Source: Paracoccus sp. PAMC 22219 (lineage in GTDB: Bacteria; Pseudomonadota; Alphaproteobacteria; Rhodobacterales; Rhodobacteraceae). From it: a stretch of 43,660 nucleotides of DNA. Location of the stretch: NCBI RefSeq assembly GCF_000787695.1, contig NZ_BBPH01000064.1, positions 1 to 43,660 of the forward strand. Direction: 5' to 3'. Of the stretch, positions 8,625-17,759 are shown piece after piece; the first letter of the stretch is position 1; every line of letters begins with the position of its first letter. The position numbers and the translations under genes were made by a program. The notes beneath the pieces are model-generated. The model ran no database searches, had not been told where the DNA came from, and saw nothing but the letters and a program-made list of their open reading frames with translations.

Positions 8625-9193
8625 GCGGCGACGACATTGCCCGCCTCACCTTTTACGGGATGCTGCTGGTTGTGATCGGCGGCGCCATGCTGTTCGAATT
8701 TTCGGGCCGGGGCGGTCGTGCCCTGCGCGCGCTGCTGTTATGGGCGGTGATTATCGCGGGTCTGGCGGCGGGATACGACTGGTGGCAGCAGACCTATGGC
8801 CCGCGCCAGCAGGTGCTGGACGGCGGCGCCCGGATCGAGGTTCCCGCAGGCCCCGGCGGCCATTTCCACCTGGAGGCCGTTCTGAACGGCACGCCCATCG
8901 ATTTCATCGTGGATACCGGCGCGACCAGCGTCGCGCTCAGCCGCGACGATGCCAGGGCGATCGGGCTGGACCTGGATGCGCTGCGCTTCGGCGGGCAGGC
9001 GGTGACCGCCAACGGCCGCGTGGCGACGGCCCCCGTCACCATCGCGGAATTCGCCATCGGCGACGCGGTGGACCGCGACGTGCGCGCGGTGGTCATCGAC
9101 AGCGAATTGCAGGACAGCCTGCTGGGCATGTCCTATCTGCGCCGCTTCGCCCGCGTCAGCTTCGAGGGCGACCTGCTGATCCTGGAACGCTAG
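8621..9193 (+). CDS. membrane-anchored retropepsin-like aspartic protease (TIGR02281 type)
   Basis: Single-chain member of the bacterial retropepsin-like proteases, 190 residues. Two hydrophobic segments (about 8-26 and 36-52) anchor it, and the soluble domain has the active-site motif IDFIVDTGATSVALS with D98-T99-G100, then the Gly-rich flap region and DSLLGMSYLRRFARVSFEGDLLIL, the family's C-terminal signature. Such enzymes are expected to act as dimers in the periplasm; a physiological substrate is not known. It overlaps marC by 4 bp. Its TAG stop shares the four bases CTAG with the stop of the convergent amidohydrolase gene. Confidence 0.9.
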   Translation: MSGDDIARLTFYGMLLVVIGGAMLFEFSGRGGRALRALLLWAVIIAGLAAGYDWWQQTYGPRQQVLDGGARIEVPAGPGGHFHLEAVLNGTPIDFIVDTGATSVALSRDDARAIGLDLDALRFGGQAVTANGRVATAPVTIAEFAIGDAVDRDVRAVVIDSELQDSLLGMSYLRRFARVSFEGDLLILER

Positions 9194-10436
9194 CGCGGCA
9201 GGGCGCCGGACATCTGGCGGATCGTCGCAAAGATCACGTCGATGCCGCGCGCCAGCTGGGCGTAATCGGTCCATTCCTCAGGGGCATGCGAGATGCCGCC
9301 CCGGCTTGGCACGAAGATCAGCCCGGTGGGCGCGAACCCTGCCATGATCATCGCATCATGCCCCGCGCCGCTGACCATCACCCGGTGCGACACGCCAAGC
9401 GCCTCGGCCTGGGCGGACAGGGCGGCGTGGATCTGGCCCGACAGGGGCGTCGGCGCGGCGTAAAGCTGTCGTTCGACCTCGGCGGTCAGGCCGTTGCCCT
9501 GCGCATGGGCCACGGCCCCCTGCACCATCTCGATCAGGCGCAGCACGTCCTCCTCCGCGGGGGCGCGCAGATCGACGGTGAAGGTCACCAGGTCGGGGAT
9601 CACGTTGGCGCCGCCCGGCAGGACCTCCATCTTGCCGACGGTCAGCACCGACTGACGCCCCACCTGCCGCGCCAGATCGGGCAGCAGCGACAGGATGCCG
9701 ACCGCGCCGGTCAGCGCATCGCGGCGCTGGTCCATCGGCGTGGTGCCGGCATGGCCCGCCTGCCCGCGCACGGTGACGCGCAGTTGCGCCAGCCCCACGA
9801 TGCGGTCGACGATGGCGATGTCCTGGCCTTCGGCCTCCAGCACCGGGCCCTGTTCGATATGCAGTTCCAAAAAGGCATGCACCGATCCGGGCGACAGCGC
9901 CGCCTGCCCGCCCGCACCGGGTCCAGCCCGTAATCGGTCATCGCCTGCGCGGCCGACACGCCCGCATCGTCGCGCAGATTGTCCAGCGCCGCGGGGTCCA
10001 CCTGTCCGGTCAGCAGGCGCGAGCCGAACAGGCCGCCTCCAAAGCGGGTGCCCTCTTCCTCGATCAGGGCCACGACCTCGATCGGGCGGTCGGGCTGCAG
10101 GCCAAGGTCGCGGAACAGGAACGCGGTCTCGATCCCCGCCACCACGCCCGCAGGGCCGTCGAACCGCCCGCCATTGGGCACCGAATCCAGATGCGATCCG
10201 ACCAGGATCGGCGCCAGGTCCGGGCGCGCGCCCTCCAGCCGGCCAAAGATGTTGCCGACGGCGTCCTCGCGCACCTCCAGCCCGGCCTCGACCATCTGGC
10301 CCGCCACGAAATCGCGCGCGGCGCGGTATTCGGGGCTGTAGGTCAGCCGCGTCGTCCCCCTGCCGGGGGTCGCGTTGAAACGGTCGATGCCCTCGATCAG
10401 CGCCTCGATCCGGCGTGCATCCGCAAATCCTGTCAT
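9190..10436 (-). CDS. M20-family amidohydrolase (allantoate amidohydrolase / N-carbamoyl amino acid hydrolase type), frame broken near 9908
   Basis: Metal-dependent hydrolase of amide or carbamoyl bonds (hydantoinase/carbamoylase subfamily of peptidase M20). Metal-site motifs are GSHLDSVPNGGRFDG (H82, D93) and EEEGTRF (E127, E128), followed by FLELHIEQGPVLE and, near the end, SGAGHDAM. The N-terminal frame from 10436 and the C-terminal frame to 9190 are offset; one missing base in the G-run coding Ala-Gly (9907-9909) joins them into 415 residues, the normal length. The intact motifs speak for a sequence error. Its start overlaps the stop of the upstream membrane protein (ATGA), so it is likely to process a compound imported by that protein. 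The exact substrate (ureido compound, carbamoyl amino acid) cannot be told. Confidence 0.88.
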
Positions 10437-11620
10437 CCGATCAGCCCCACGAACAAACCTGCCAGCACGACCGACACCATCGTCACCGTGACAAAGCCCG
10501 CGACCAGCATCGGCGGCAGCAGATGCGCGGTCAATGCCTCGCGTTCGGCGGCGTCGTCGGTCAGCGTGTCGATGACGTCCTTGGTGATGATGTAATCGGC
10601 CGGAAACCCGTAAAGTGCGGTCAGCGAACAGGCAAAGGCCATCGCGGGCGTGATGCCCAGCAGACGCCCCACGATCCACGAGGCGATGTACATGCCCACC
10701 AGCCCGATCGCGATGATGGTGACCAGCGGCACGGCCAGCTGGCCCAGCATCTCTGGCGTGGCGCGTTTCAGCCCGTCGAAGATGAAGACCATCAGGATCA
10801 GCACCGTGAACCCGAACGCGTTGGCCTTGCGCAGCGGCTCGCGCTCCAGGAACCCGGCCGAGGTGGCGATCACGCCGAAGACCAGGCACAGCACGAAGGG
10901 GCTGATGGTGACCACGGGCGCTGTCAGTTCCGACACGCCCCAGGCCGCAAAGGCCACGATGCCAAGCCGCAGCATCTTGAAATACGCGGTGTCATAGGCG
11001 GCGGGCAGGCGCGCGAACAGGCGCGGCGGCACCGGCGCATCGACGCTTTCGGCCACCGGGGTCGTCCCCTGCCAACGTCCCGCGCGGTGCAGGTCAAGGA
11101 CGCGCCGCCCCTCGCGCTTCAGCATGATCGCGGTCAGCGGATAGCCCGCAAAGCCCTGCATCACATAGATCAGGATCGCCAGAACCGACAGCGCCTGCAG
11201 GCCCGCATCGGCCGCCGCCTGCGACATGATCAGCGACGCCACGACCCCGCCGACCAACGGCGGCGTCGCCACCACAACCGTCTGCCAGTCCAGCAGCATC
11301 ACGCCCACGGTGAACAACAGCGCAACGATGCCGCCGATCCCGGCCAGCGCCACGACGACCGTGCGCCACTGCCGGGCCAGTTCCGCGAAGGACAGCAGCG
11401 TGCCCATGTTGGTGATCAGCAGATACATGGCCAGAAACACGATCGGCGTCTGGAAGCCCGCGACCTGGACGATGTCTTCGGGGAAGAACGTCCAGTATCC
11501 CACCAGGAACAGGATCGCGCAGACGAAGACCGACGGCAGCCAGGACCGCGTCCGGGTCGAGACGACATCGCCGATCCACAGGATCAGCGCCAACAGGGAG
11601 AAGGCCAGCAATTGCGGCAT
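10433..11620 (-). CDS. polytopic inner-membrane transporter-like protein, GltS-like
   Basis: Hydrophobic protein of about 395 residues with roughly ten membrane segments. I start it at MPQLLAFSLLALILW (11620), because residues in front of that Met in the longer frame are hydrophilic and unlike a membrane protein. The glycine-rich PLVGGVVASLIMSQAAADAG and the C-terminal ALYGFPADYIIT recall the two-fold repeat of Na+/glutamate (ESS/GltS-like) symporters, but no motif is decisive. It overlaps the M20 amidohydrolase gene by 4 bp and is divergent from a MarR regulator across a symmetric dyad, which suggests a regulated uptake-plus-hydrolysis pair. Transport function is inference. Confidence 0.75.
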   Translation of the reverse strand: MPQLLAFSLLALILWIGDVVSTRTRSWLPSVFVCAILFLVGYWTFFPEDIVQVAGFQTPIVFLAMYLLITNMGTLLSFAELARQWRTVVVALAGIGGIVALLFTVGVMLLDWQTVVVATPPLVGGVVASLIMSQAAADAGLQALSVLAILIYVMQGFAGYPLTAIMLKREGRRVLDLHRAGRWQGTTPVAESVDAPVPPRLFARLPAAYDTAYFKMLRLGIVAFAAWGVSELTAPVVTISPFVLCLVFGVIATSAGFLEREPLRKANAFGFTVLILMVFIFDGLKRATPEMLGQLAVPLVTIIAIGLVGMYIASWIVGRLLGITPAMAFACSLTALYGFPADYIITKDVIDTLTDDAAEREALTAHLLPPMLVAGFVTVTMVSVVLAGLFVGLIG

Positions 11621-11704
11621 GGGGTCCAAGCCTTTCGGATCAGGATCTGTCAAACGGCGACCGCATGGCGCAACAAACCCTGTGCGCCGGCCGCGATGCG
11701 CGTT

Positions 11705-11730
11705 ACAATTGATCCATCTGGATATATTGT
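11705..11730. promoter_or_regulatory. perfect nested dyad, candidate MarR operator
   Basis: Four 5-bp arms ACAAT, ATCCA, TGGAT and ATTGT, each separated by 2 bp, form an exactly symmetric 26-bp dyad centred at 11717/11718. It lies 45 bp before the MarR start and 85 bp before the transporter start, where an operator controlling both directions would be expected. The AT-rich sequence stands out from the GC-rich surroundings. Confidence 0.6.
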
Positions 11731-11774
11731 GCAACGGCCAATCGTCGCACCCGCGCCATGACCGGAGGAACAGG

Positions 11775-12356
11775 ATGCAGACCGACGACCCCGACGCGAT
11801 GCTGGCGCAGTTGCTGGGCAGCGACCTGTCAGAAATTCTGTCGATCAGCTATGTCGTGCTGGCCAACAACCAGGTGACGAACCGGCATATCGAGCGGGTT
11901 CACGACATGCCCGTGCAATGCTGGTCGGCACTGCTGGCGACGGTCAGCTTTCCGGGGCTGCGGGCGCGCGATCTGCTGCACCTGTTCCCGCGGCCGCAGA
12001 ACACCGTCAGCCGCGCACTGGCCCTGCTGGAGGCGCGCGGCCTGATCGATCAGCGCCCCTGTCCGCAAGACGCGCGGGCCAAGCGGCTGTATCCGACGCC
12101 TGCGGGCACCGACCTGCTGGCCACGATCCGCCAGACCGCACGGCTGCGCCAGGATGAGGTTTTCGGCGTTCTGGACTCGGACGAACGCGCGACCTTTCTG
12201 GCGCTGTGCCACAAGATCGCCACGGGACCGCGGCTGGTCCGTTCGACGGTGATGCCCGATCAGGCCAAGCGGACGGGGATGCCCTTGGACGCCGGGGTGC
12301 CCGATGCCAGATCACCCCGCGACAGCGGCGACAGCGGGTTCAGCTCCGGGAAATAG
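11775..12356 (+). CDS. MarR-family transcriptional regulator
   Basis: Winged-helix regulator, 193 residues, starting at an ATG preceded by GGAGG at a good distance. The DNA-binding part is about 62-110: LRARDLLHLFPRPQNTVSRALALLEARGLIDQRPCPQDARAKRLYPTPAG, read here as helix-turn-helix plus wing with the DxR-type contacts. MarR proteins usually repress neighbouring genes and release DNA on binding a small ligand. It is divergent from the transporter/amidohydrolase pair. The last roughly 35 residues (after IATGPRLV) overlap the 3' end of the convergent molybdoenzyme gene by 97 bp and are unlike a MarR C-terminus, so the natural end may be misplaced. Confidence 0.88.
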   Translation: MQTDDPDAMLAQLLGSDLSEILSISYVVLANNQVTNRHIERVHDMPVQCWSALLATVSFPGLRARDLLHLFPRPQNTVSRALALLEARGLIDQRPCPQDARAKRLYPTPAGTDLLATIRQTARLRQDEVFGVLDSDERATFLALCHKIATGPRLVRSTVMPDQAKRTGMPLDAGVPDARSPRDSGDSGFSSGK

Positions 12357-14533
12357 CCCGCCATGCAGCCGCGCGGAATGTCATAGGGGATGACGCGCAG
12401 CCCCTCGACCCGCCGCGAGATCCCGTCTTCGGCGGCAGAGGTCAGGGCGATGCGCTGTTCCGCCACCAGCCCTGCGGTCGCCATGTCGTCGGGGGACATC
12501 ATGACCAGCATGCGGTCGCCCTCGATCCCGCGCAGGCGGTCGGACATGCCATAGACGGTGGTGTTGAACTGGTCGTTCGACCGCAGCGTCATCAGGCGAA
12601 AGACGCCGTCCTCCGCGCCAAGTCCCGTCGCGTCCAGATCGGCGGGCCGCGTGAACTGCGCCTTGCCGCTGTCGGTCTGCCAGTCGCGGTTGCGTGCCGG
12701 GTTGTCGCGATAGAACCCGCCGGGTTGGTCCATCCGCGTTTCGAAATCGCGGAAGTCGTCGGGATAGACCGCCTCGATCAGGGCGCGGATGCGGGCGTAA
12801 TCGCCGGCCCAATTTCTCCAAGGCGTCTTGGGGTTCGGGTCCAAGGTCGCCGCGGCCATTCGGGCCACGATCTCTGTCTCGGACAACAGATGCGGGCTGG
12901 CGGGCGTGCGGTTCCCGATGGACCCGTGGATGTGGCTGAAGCTGTCCTCGACCGAAACCTGCTGGTTCACGCCGCCCTGCATGTCCTGTTCGGCCCTGAC
13001 CAGACAGGGCAGGATCCACGACGCCTGCCCCGGCATCAGATGCGTGCGGTTCAGCCGCGTCGCGACATGCACGGTCAGGGGCATTGACCGCCACGCGGCG
13101 GCCACGCGGTCTGTGTCGGGCACGGCGCGGGCCAGATTGCCGCCCAGCCCCACGAACCCGGTCGCCCGTCCCTCCAGCAGCGCCTCGACAAAGGCGGTGG
13201 TGTTCCACCCCTCCTCCATCGGCGGCTGGATGTCGAACAACGCGCGCAGGCGGTCGTTGGGGACTAGGTCGGGCTTTTCGGTGATGCCCACGGTCCGCTG
13301 GCCCTGCACGTTGGAATGGCCGCGGACCGGGCTGCAGCCGGCGCCCTTGCGGCCGATATTGCCCCGCAGCAGAAGCAGGTTGACCAGCGCACCGATGGCG
13401 TCCGATCCGTGGACGTGCTGCGTCAGGCCCATGCCATAAACGCCGATCACGGCCCGCGACCGAGCATAGATCGCGCCGATCCCCTCCATCGCCGCGCGGG
13501 TCAGGCCGCTGACCTGCTCAAGGTCGGACCAGTCGGTCGCATCGACCCAGTCCATCCATGCCTGCAGGCCATGCGCGTGGGTGTTCAGGAAATCATGGTC
13601 CAGCACGCCCCCGCGGCTGCGTTCCAGCTCCAGCACATGCTTGGCGATGCCGGTCAGCGCGGCGATGTCGCCGCCCGCGCGGACCTGCAGATAGCGGTCG
13701 GCGATCTCGGTGGGCGCGCCCACGGTCATTTGCCACGCGCTTTGCGGGTTGGCGAATTCAAGCAGGCCCTTTTCGCGCAAGGGGTTGATCGCCACGATGC
13801 AGCAGCCACGCTTGGCCGCCTGCTGCAGCGGGTGCAGCATGCGAGGGCTGTTCGTGCCGGGGTTCTGGCCGATCTGCAGGATCATGTCGCAATGCTCGAA
13901 ATCCTCCAGCACGCAGGTGCCGACCGGCGATCCGATGACGGTCTTCAGCCCGACAGACGTCGTCTCATGGCACATGTTCGAACTGTCGGGCAGGTTCACG
14001 TGGCCATAGGCGCGGGCATACAGGCCGTACAGGAACGATGCCTCCAGCCCCGCCTTGCCGGATGCGTAAAAGGTCACGGCCTTGGGGTCCATCGCCCGTA
14101 GCCCCTGCCCAATTTCGGCGAAGGCTGCATCCCAGGTGGTCTCCAGATAACGGTCGCTGGCCGCGTCATAGCGCAGGGGGTGGGTCAGACGGCCCGCCAT
14201 CTCAAGGTCGTACTCCGACCAGGTGGACAGATCCGCCACCGTATGGTCCAGAAAGAAATCCGGCCCACAGCGTTCTGTGGTCAGGTCCCACAGGGTCGCC
14301 TTGGCACCGTTTTCACAGAATTCGACAACATGCGGGTTGGGCGGCTTGCCCCATGCGCAGGAAGAACACATCATCCCGCCGGGCTTGTTCTGACGCCGCA
14401 ACGTGTCCAGCGCACCGGGGCCGGGTTTGGCGGCGCGCGCCACCTGGGCCATGCCCTGAGCCGATCCCCATCCCCCGACGGGGCCGCCATAAGAAAAAAC
14501 GCGGTCGTCGGTCTTGGGCTGGTCGTCGGACAT
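12260..14533 (-). CDS. FdhF/YdeP-family molybdopterin oxidoreductase
   Basis: Member of the DMSO-reductase superfamily, 757 residues, close to E. coli YdeP and the FdhF-like group. Near the N-terminus C56 and C59 (CSSCAWG) and C74 are candidate iron-sulfur ligands, though spacing differs from true formate dehydrogenase. The NLPDSSNMCHETTS motif places a Cys (C188) where the Mo ligand lies. The C-terminus (MSPDDMATAGL and TPASKGIPVRLA) is the molydopterin-dinucleotide binding domain end. YdeP is linked with acid resistance in E. coli, but its reaction is unknown, so formate dehydrogenase should not be assumed. It follows the aldehyde oxidase genes after a 50-bp gap containing a strong hairpin. 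Confidence 0.88.
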   Translation of the reverse strand: MSDDQPKTDDRVFSYGGPVGGWGSAQGMAQVARAAKPGPGALDTLRRQNKPGGMMCSSCAWGKPPNPHVVEFCENGAKATLWDLTTERCGPDFFLDHTVADLSTWSEYDLEMAGRLTHPLRYDAASDRYLETTWDAAFAEIGQGLRAMDPKAVTFYASGKAGLEASFLYGLYARAYGHVNLPDSSNMCHETTSVGLKTVIGSPVGTCVLEDFEHCDMILQIGQNPGTNSPRMLHPLQQAAKRGCCIVAINPLREKGLLEFANPQSAWQMTVGAPTEIADRYLQVRAGGDIAALTGIAKHVLELERSRGGVLDHDFLNTHAHGLQAWMDWVDATDWSDLEQVSGLTRAAMEGIGAIYARSRAVIGVYGMGLTQHVHGSDAIGALVNLLLLRGNIGRKGAGCSPVRGHSNVQGQRTVGITEKPDLVPNDRLRALFDIQPPMEEGWNTTAFVEALLEGRATGFVGLGGNLARAVPDTDRVAAAWRSMPLTVHVATRLNRTHLMPGQASWILPCLVRAEQDMQGGVNQQVSVEDSFSHIHGSIGNRTPASPHLLSETEIVARMAAATLDPNPKTPWRNWAGDYARIRALIEAVYPDDFRDFETRMDQPGGFYRDNPARNRDWQTDSGKAQFTRPADLDATGLGAEDGVFRLMTLRSNDQFNTTVYGMSDRLRGIEGDRMLVMMSPDDMATAGLVAEQRIALTSAAEDGISRRVEGLRVIPYDIPRGCMAGYFPELNPLSPLSRGDLASGTPASKGIPVRLA

Positions 14534-14554
14534 GTCGGGCTCCTGTCAGGGGGT

Positions 14555-14576
14555 CGGGGGCGGCGAACCGCCCCCG
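14555..14576. terminator. strong GC hairpin between aldehyde oxidase and YdeP-type genes
   Basis: A perfect 9-bp stem (CGGGGGCGG / CCGCCCCCG) closes a CGAA tetraloop 8 bp after the paoC-type stop. No T-run follows on the minus strand, so it may act as a partial terminator or protect the 3' end of the upstream message. Confidence 0.45.
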
Positions 14577-14583
14577 CAAGCGA

Positions 14584-16800
14584 TCATGCCGCCGGGGCGA
14601 AGGGATCGGGCAGATCCGCCAGCAGCTTGTCGGGCGTCATCGGGAAATCGTGCAGACGCACGCCGCAGGCATTGTAGATCGCGTTCGCGACCGCGCCCGC
14701 CGCCCCACAGATGCCCAGTTCGCCGACACCCTTGGCCTGGATGGGCGAGGCGTGGGGGTCACGCTCCTCCAGCAGGATCACCTCCATGTCGGGAATGTCC
14801 GCATGGACGGGCACGTGGTATTCGCCCAGATCGTGGTTCACCAGATGGCCGTCGCGGCTGTCAAAGGCCAGCTCTTCGGTCAGCGCGCTGCCGATGCCCC
14901 AGACCATGCCGCCGATGCATTGCGACCGGGCCGTCTTGGCGTTCAGCACCCGGCCAAAGCCAAAGGCCCCGGTCATGCGGCGGATGCGCGTCTCGCCGGT
15001 AAAGGCGTTGACCGCGACCTCGCAGAAGAAGGCGCCATAGGTCGACTGGTTGACCTTCTCCATCAGCTTGCCGGGTTCGATCTTGCCGGTGCGGGTCAGA
15101 TCCTCCGACAGCAGGTCGGTCACGGGACGCGGCTCGACCCCTTCGGCCCAAGCCTTGCCGTCCTGCAACAGCAGGTCATCGGACGCACAGCCAAGCGCCT
15201 GCGCCAGCGTCGCGCGGATCGCCTCGCAGGCCAGGAACACCGCCGAACCCGTCGACGACGCACCCCAGCTGCCCCCCGATCCGGCACCGGACGGCAGGCG
15301 GCTGTCACCCAGACGCACGGTGGTACGATCGATCGGCTGGCCCAGCATCTCTGCCGCAACCTGACCCAGGATGGCATAGCTGCCGGTGCCGATGTCGGTG
15401 TGGTCGGTTTCCACGATCACATGGCCGTCGGCGGTCAGCGTCACGCGCGCCTCGGCCTTGGCCAGGATGTTCACGCGCGCGGCGGATGCCACGCCCATGC
15501 CGATCCACCATTCACCCTCGCGCCGCGCACAGGGCTTGGCGCTGCGCTTGTTCCAGCCAAAGGCCGCGGCGCCCGCGTCCAGCGCCTCGACCAGCCTGCG
15601 CGAGGAATAGGGCGTGCCCTCTCCCGGAACTTCGTCGGGCAGGTTGCGCTTGCGCAGTTCCACAGGATCGATGCCCGCAGCCTCGGCCAGCTCGTCCATC
15701 GCGACCTCTAGGGCCTGCATGCCCACAGCCTCGCCCGGCGCGCGGACGGAGCCTGCGGTCAGGCGGGTGATGTCGGACTTGCGCACAGCCAGCAGACGGT
15801 TTTCGCCGGCATAAAGGAACTCGGACGCCTGCGTGACGGGTTCGGAAAACTCCTCTCCGGGCAGGTTCGACACCAGTGCCTCATGCCCGAACGCCGTCAG
15901 GCGGCCATCGGTGCCGCAGCCCAGACGGATGCGCTGTTCGGTTTCCGACCGGCGCATGATCGACTGGAACACCTGCTGGCGGCTCATGACGACGCGCACC
16001 GGGCGGTCCAGCTCCTTCGCCGCAATCGCCGCGGCGACCGCCTCGTGAGAGATTCCCAGCTTGGACCCGAACCCGCCACCGACATAGGGCGACAGCAGAT
16101 GCACGTGCTTGGGGTCGATCCCCAGGCTGTCGGCAAGTTCGGCCACATTATAGGTCAGCATCTGCAGGCTGCCCCACAGGGTCAGGTCGCGGCCGTCCCA
16201 CTCCGCGATCGCCGCATGCGGCTCCATCGCGGCGCTGGCATGGCCGGGGGTGGTGAAGGCCAGATCGACCGAATGCGCCGCGTCGCGCATCGCACGGTCC
16301 AGATCGCCCGCCGTGATCGGATCGGCGGCAGGTTCCGCGTCCACGTCCTGCGGCATGAACTGCGCGTCGCCCGACTGGTCGTCGTAATCGATCTGCAGCG
16401 CCTTGGCAGCGTTGGTCGCCTGTTCGAACGTCTCGGCCACGACCAGGGCCACCGGCTGCATCGGAAAGTCGACCTTGGAAACGTCCTGTTCGGGCGCCTC
16501 TCCGGCGGTGCCCTGCGCCGCACGGCGCAGCATCCGTTCCGAGGAATAGACGCCCAGCACGCCCGGCATCGCCATCACCAGATCGCGGTGGATCTTCTTG
16601 ACGCGGCCGGTGCTGATCGTCGCGCCGACCAGCACGCCTTCGGCGCAGTTTTCCCGCACGTATTCGGCAGCATAGGTCGCGGTGCCCGCGACCTTCAGCG
16701 GGCCTTCCGGACGGTCCAGCGGCTTGCCGATCACACCCTGGCGGGTGCGGTCCAGCATGTCGCGGGTGTCGGGGGTGTCATAGGTATCGCTCATGGTCAT
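14584..16800 (-). CDS. aldehyde oxidase molybdenum-cofactor subunit (PaoC-like)
   Basis: Large catalytic subunit of a xanthine-oxidase family enzyme, 738 residues against 732 for E. coli PaoC. It has GKPLDRPEGPLKVAGTATYAAE at the start, the Moco-binding PYVGGGFGSK, GSVRAPGEAVGMQALE and GSGGSWGASSTGSA segments, and the catalytic base E694 in AKGVGELGICGAAGA. PaoABC-type enzymes oxidise aldehydes, including aromatic ones, to acids using water as oxygen source. Its start overlaps the FAD-subunit stop by 4 bp. No maturation chaperone gene (PaoD/XdhC) follows in the window. The natural substrate cannot be read from the sequence. Confidence 0.93.
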   Translation of the reverse strand: MTMSDTYDTPDTRDMLDRTRQGVIGKPLDRPEGPLKVAGTATYAAEYVRENCAEGVLVGATISTGRVKKIHRDLVMAMPGVLGVYSSERMLRRAAQGTAGEAPEQDVSKVDFPMQPVALVVAETFEQATNAAKALQIDYDDQSGDAQFMPQDVDAEPAADPITAGDLDRAMRDAAHSVDLAFTTPGHASAAMEPHAAIAEWDGRDLTLWGSLQMLTYNVAELADSLGIDPKHVHLLSPYVGGGFGSKLGISHEAVAAAIAAKELDRPVRVVMSRQQVFQSIMRRSETEQRIRLGCGTDGRLTAFGHEALVSNLPGEEFSEPVTQASEFLYAGENRLLAVRKSDITRLTAGSVRAPGEAVGMQALEVAMDELAEAAGIDPVELRKRNLPDEVPGEGTPYSSRRLVEALDAGAAAFGWNKRSAKPCARREGEWWIGMGVASAARVNILAKAEARVTLTADGHVIVETDHTDIGTGSYAILGQVAAEMLGQPIDRTTVRLGDSRLPSGAGSGGSWGASSTGSAVFLACEAIRATLAQALGCASDDLLLQDGKAWAEGVEPRPVTDLLSEDLTRTGKIEPGKLMEKVNQSTYGAFFCEVAVNAFTGETRIRRMTGAFGFGRVLNAKTARSQCIGGMVWGIGSALTEELAFDSRDGHLVNHDLGEYHVPVHADIPDMEVILLEERDPHASPIQAKGVGELGICGAAGAVANAIYNACGVRLHDFPMTPDKLLADLPDPFAPAA

Positions 16801-17759
16801 TCCCCCGTGGCTTCCGCCAGCACGGCCGCAAGGGCGCGGCGGACCAGCGTGATCTTGAAATCGTTGTGGCCCTGGCCGCGCGCATCCTCCAGCAGCAGGT
16901 CCGCCGCCTTGCCGAACAGCGCGGGGGTGGGACGTTCGCCCACCAGCAGCTTTTCGACGCGTTCATCAGTCCAGGGCTTGTGGGCGATGCTGCCGAATGC
17001 CAGCTGCGCGGCGTCGATGCGGTCGCCGTCCATGCGGATCGAGGCAGCGACCGACACCAACGCAAAGGCATAGGAGGCGCGGTCGCGCACCTTGCGGTAC
17101 AGGTGGCGTCCTCCGATCGGTGCGGGCAGGCGGATCGCGGTGATCACCTCGCCCGGCTTCAGCACGTTGTCGCGCGACGGGTCGTCCCCCGGCAGGCGGT
17201 GGAAGTCGCGCATCGCGATCTCGCGGATGCCATCGGGCCCCTCGGTCTCGACCGTGGCACGCAGCGCCGACAGGGCCACGGCCATGTCGCCGGGATAGGT
17301 CGCGATGCAGGCATCCGACGCGCCCAGGATCGCGTGGTTGCGGTTCACGCCACCCTGCGCCGCGCAGCCGGTGCCCGGCTCACGCTTGTTGCAGGGGGAC
17401 CGTCCGTCCATGAAATAGCCGCAGCGCGTGCGCTGGCACAGGTTGCCGCCCATCGTCGCCTTGTTGCGCAGCTGCGGGCTGGCCCCGGCCAGAATGGCGC
17501 GCGACAGCAGCGGCCAGTCGGCGCGGATGCGCGGATGCGCGGCGCAATCGGAGTTGCTGACCAGCGCGCCGATGCGCAGGCCGGCGCCCTCGGACGTGAT
17601 CTCGTTCAGGCCGACGCGGGTGATGTCCAGCAGGGCATCGGGGGTCGCGACCTCTAGCTTCATCAGGTCCAGCAGGTTGGTGCCGCCGGCGATCAGCATC
17701 GCGGGGCTGCCGACGGCTTGGGCCAGATCGCCCGCGCGGTCGTATTCGAATGCCTTCAT
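16797..17759 (-). CDS. aldehyde oxidase FAD subunit with extra Fe-S site (PaoB-like)
   Basis: FAD-binding subunit, 320 residues (PaoB 318). AGGTNLLDLMKL at 24-35 is the pyrophosphate-binding loop and ATMGGNLCQ at 101-109 is the second FAD motif. Between about 108 and 132 are four Cys (C108, C113, C123, C132) in the pattern QRTRCGYFMDGRSPCNKREPG then GC, matching the insertion that holds a [4Fe-4S] cluster in E. coli PaoB and is absent from ordinary XdhB/CoxM proteins. This is the best evidence that the operon is PaoABC-like. It overlaps both neighbours by 4 bp. Confidence 0.93.
   Translation of the reverse strand: MKAFEYDRAGDLAQAVGSPAMLIAGGTNLLDLMKLEVATPDALLDITRVGLNEITSEGAGLRIGALVSNSDCAAHPRIRADWPLLSRAILAGASPQLRNKATMGGNLCQRTRCGYFMDGRSPCNKREPGTGCAAQGGVNRNHAILGASDACIATYPGDMAVALSALRATVETEGPDGIREIAMRDFHRLPGDDPSRDNVLKPGEVITAIRLPAPIGGRHLYRKVRDRASYAFALVSVAASIRMDGDRIDAAQLAFGSIAHKPWTDERVEKLLVGERPTPALFGKAADLLLEDARGQGHNDFKITLVRRALAAVLAEATGE

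Noticed and set aside
10415-11761. 448-residue plus-strand frame opposite the transporter gene
   Set aside because: His/Gln/Arg-rich antisense shadow of a clear membrane protein gene.
12260-14533. Naming the molybdoenzyme formate dehydrogenase
   Set aside because: The Cys spacing and overall features fit the FdhF/YdeP group, whose reaction is not known.
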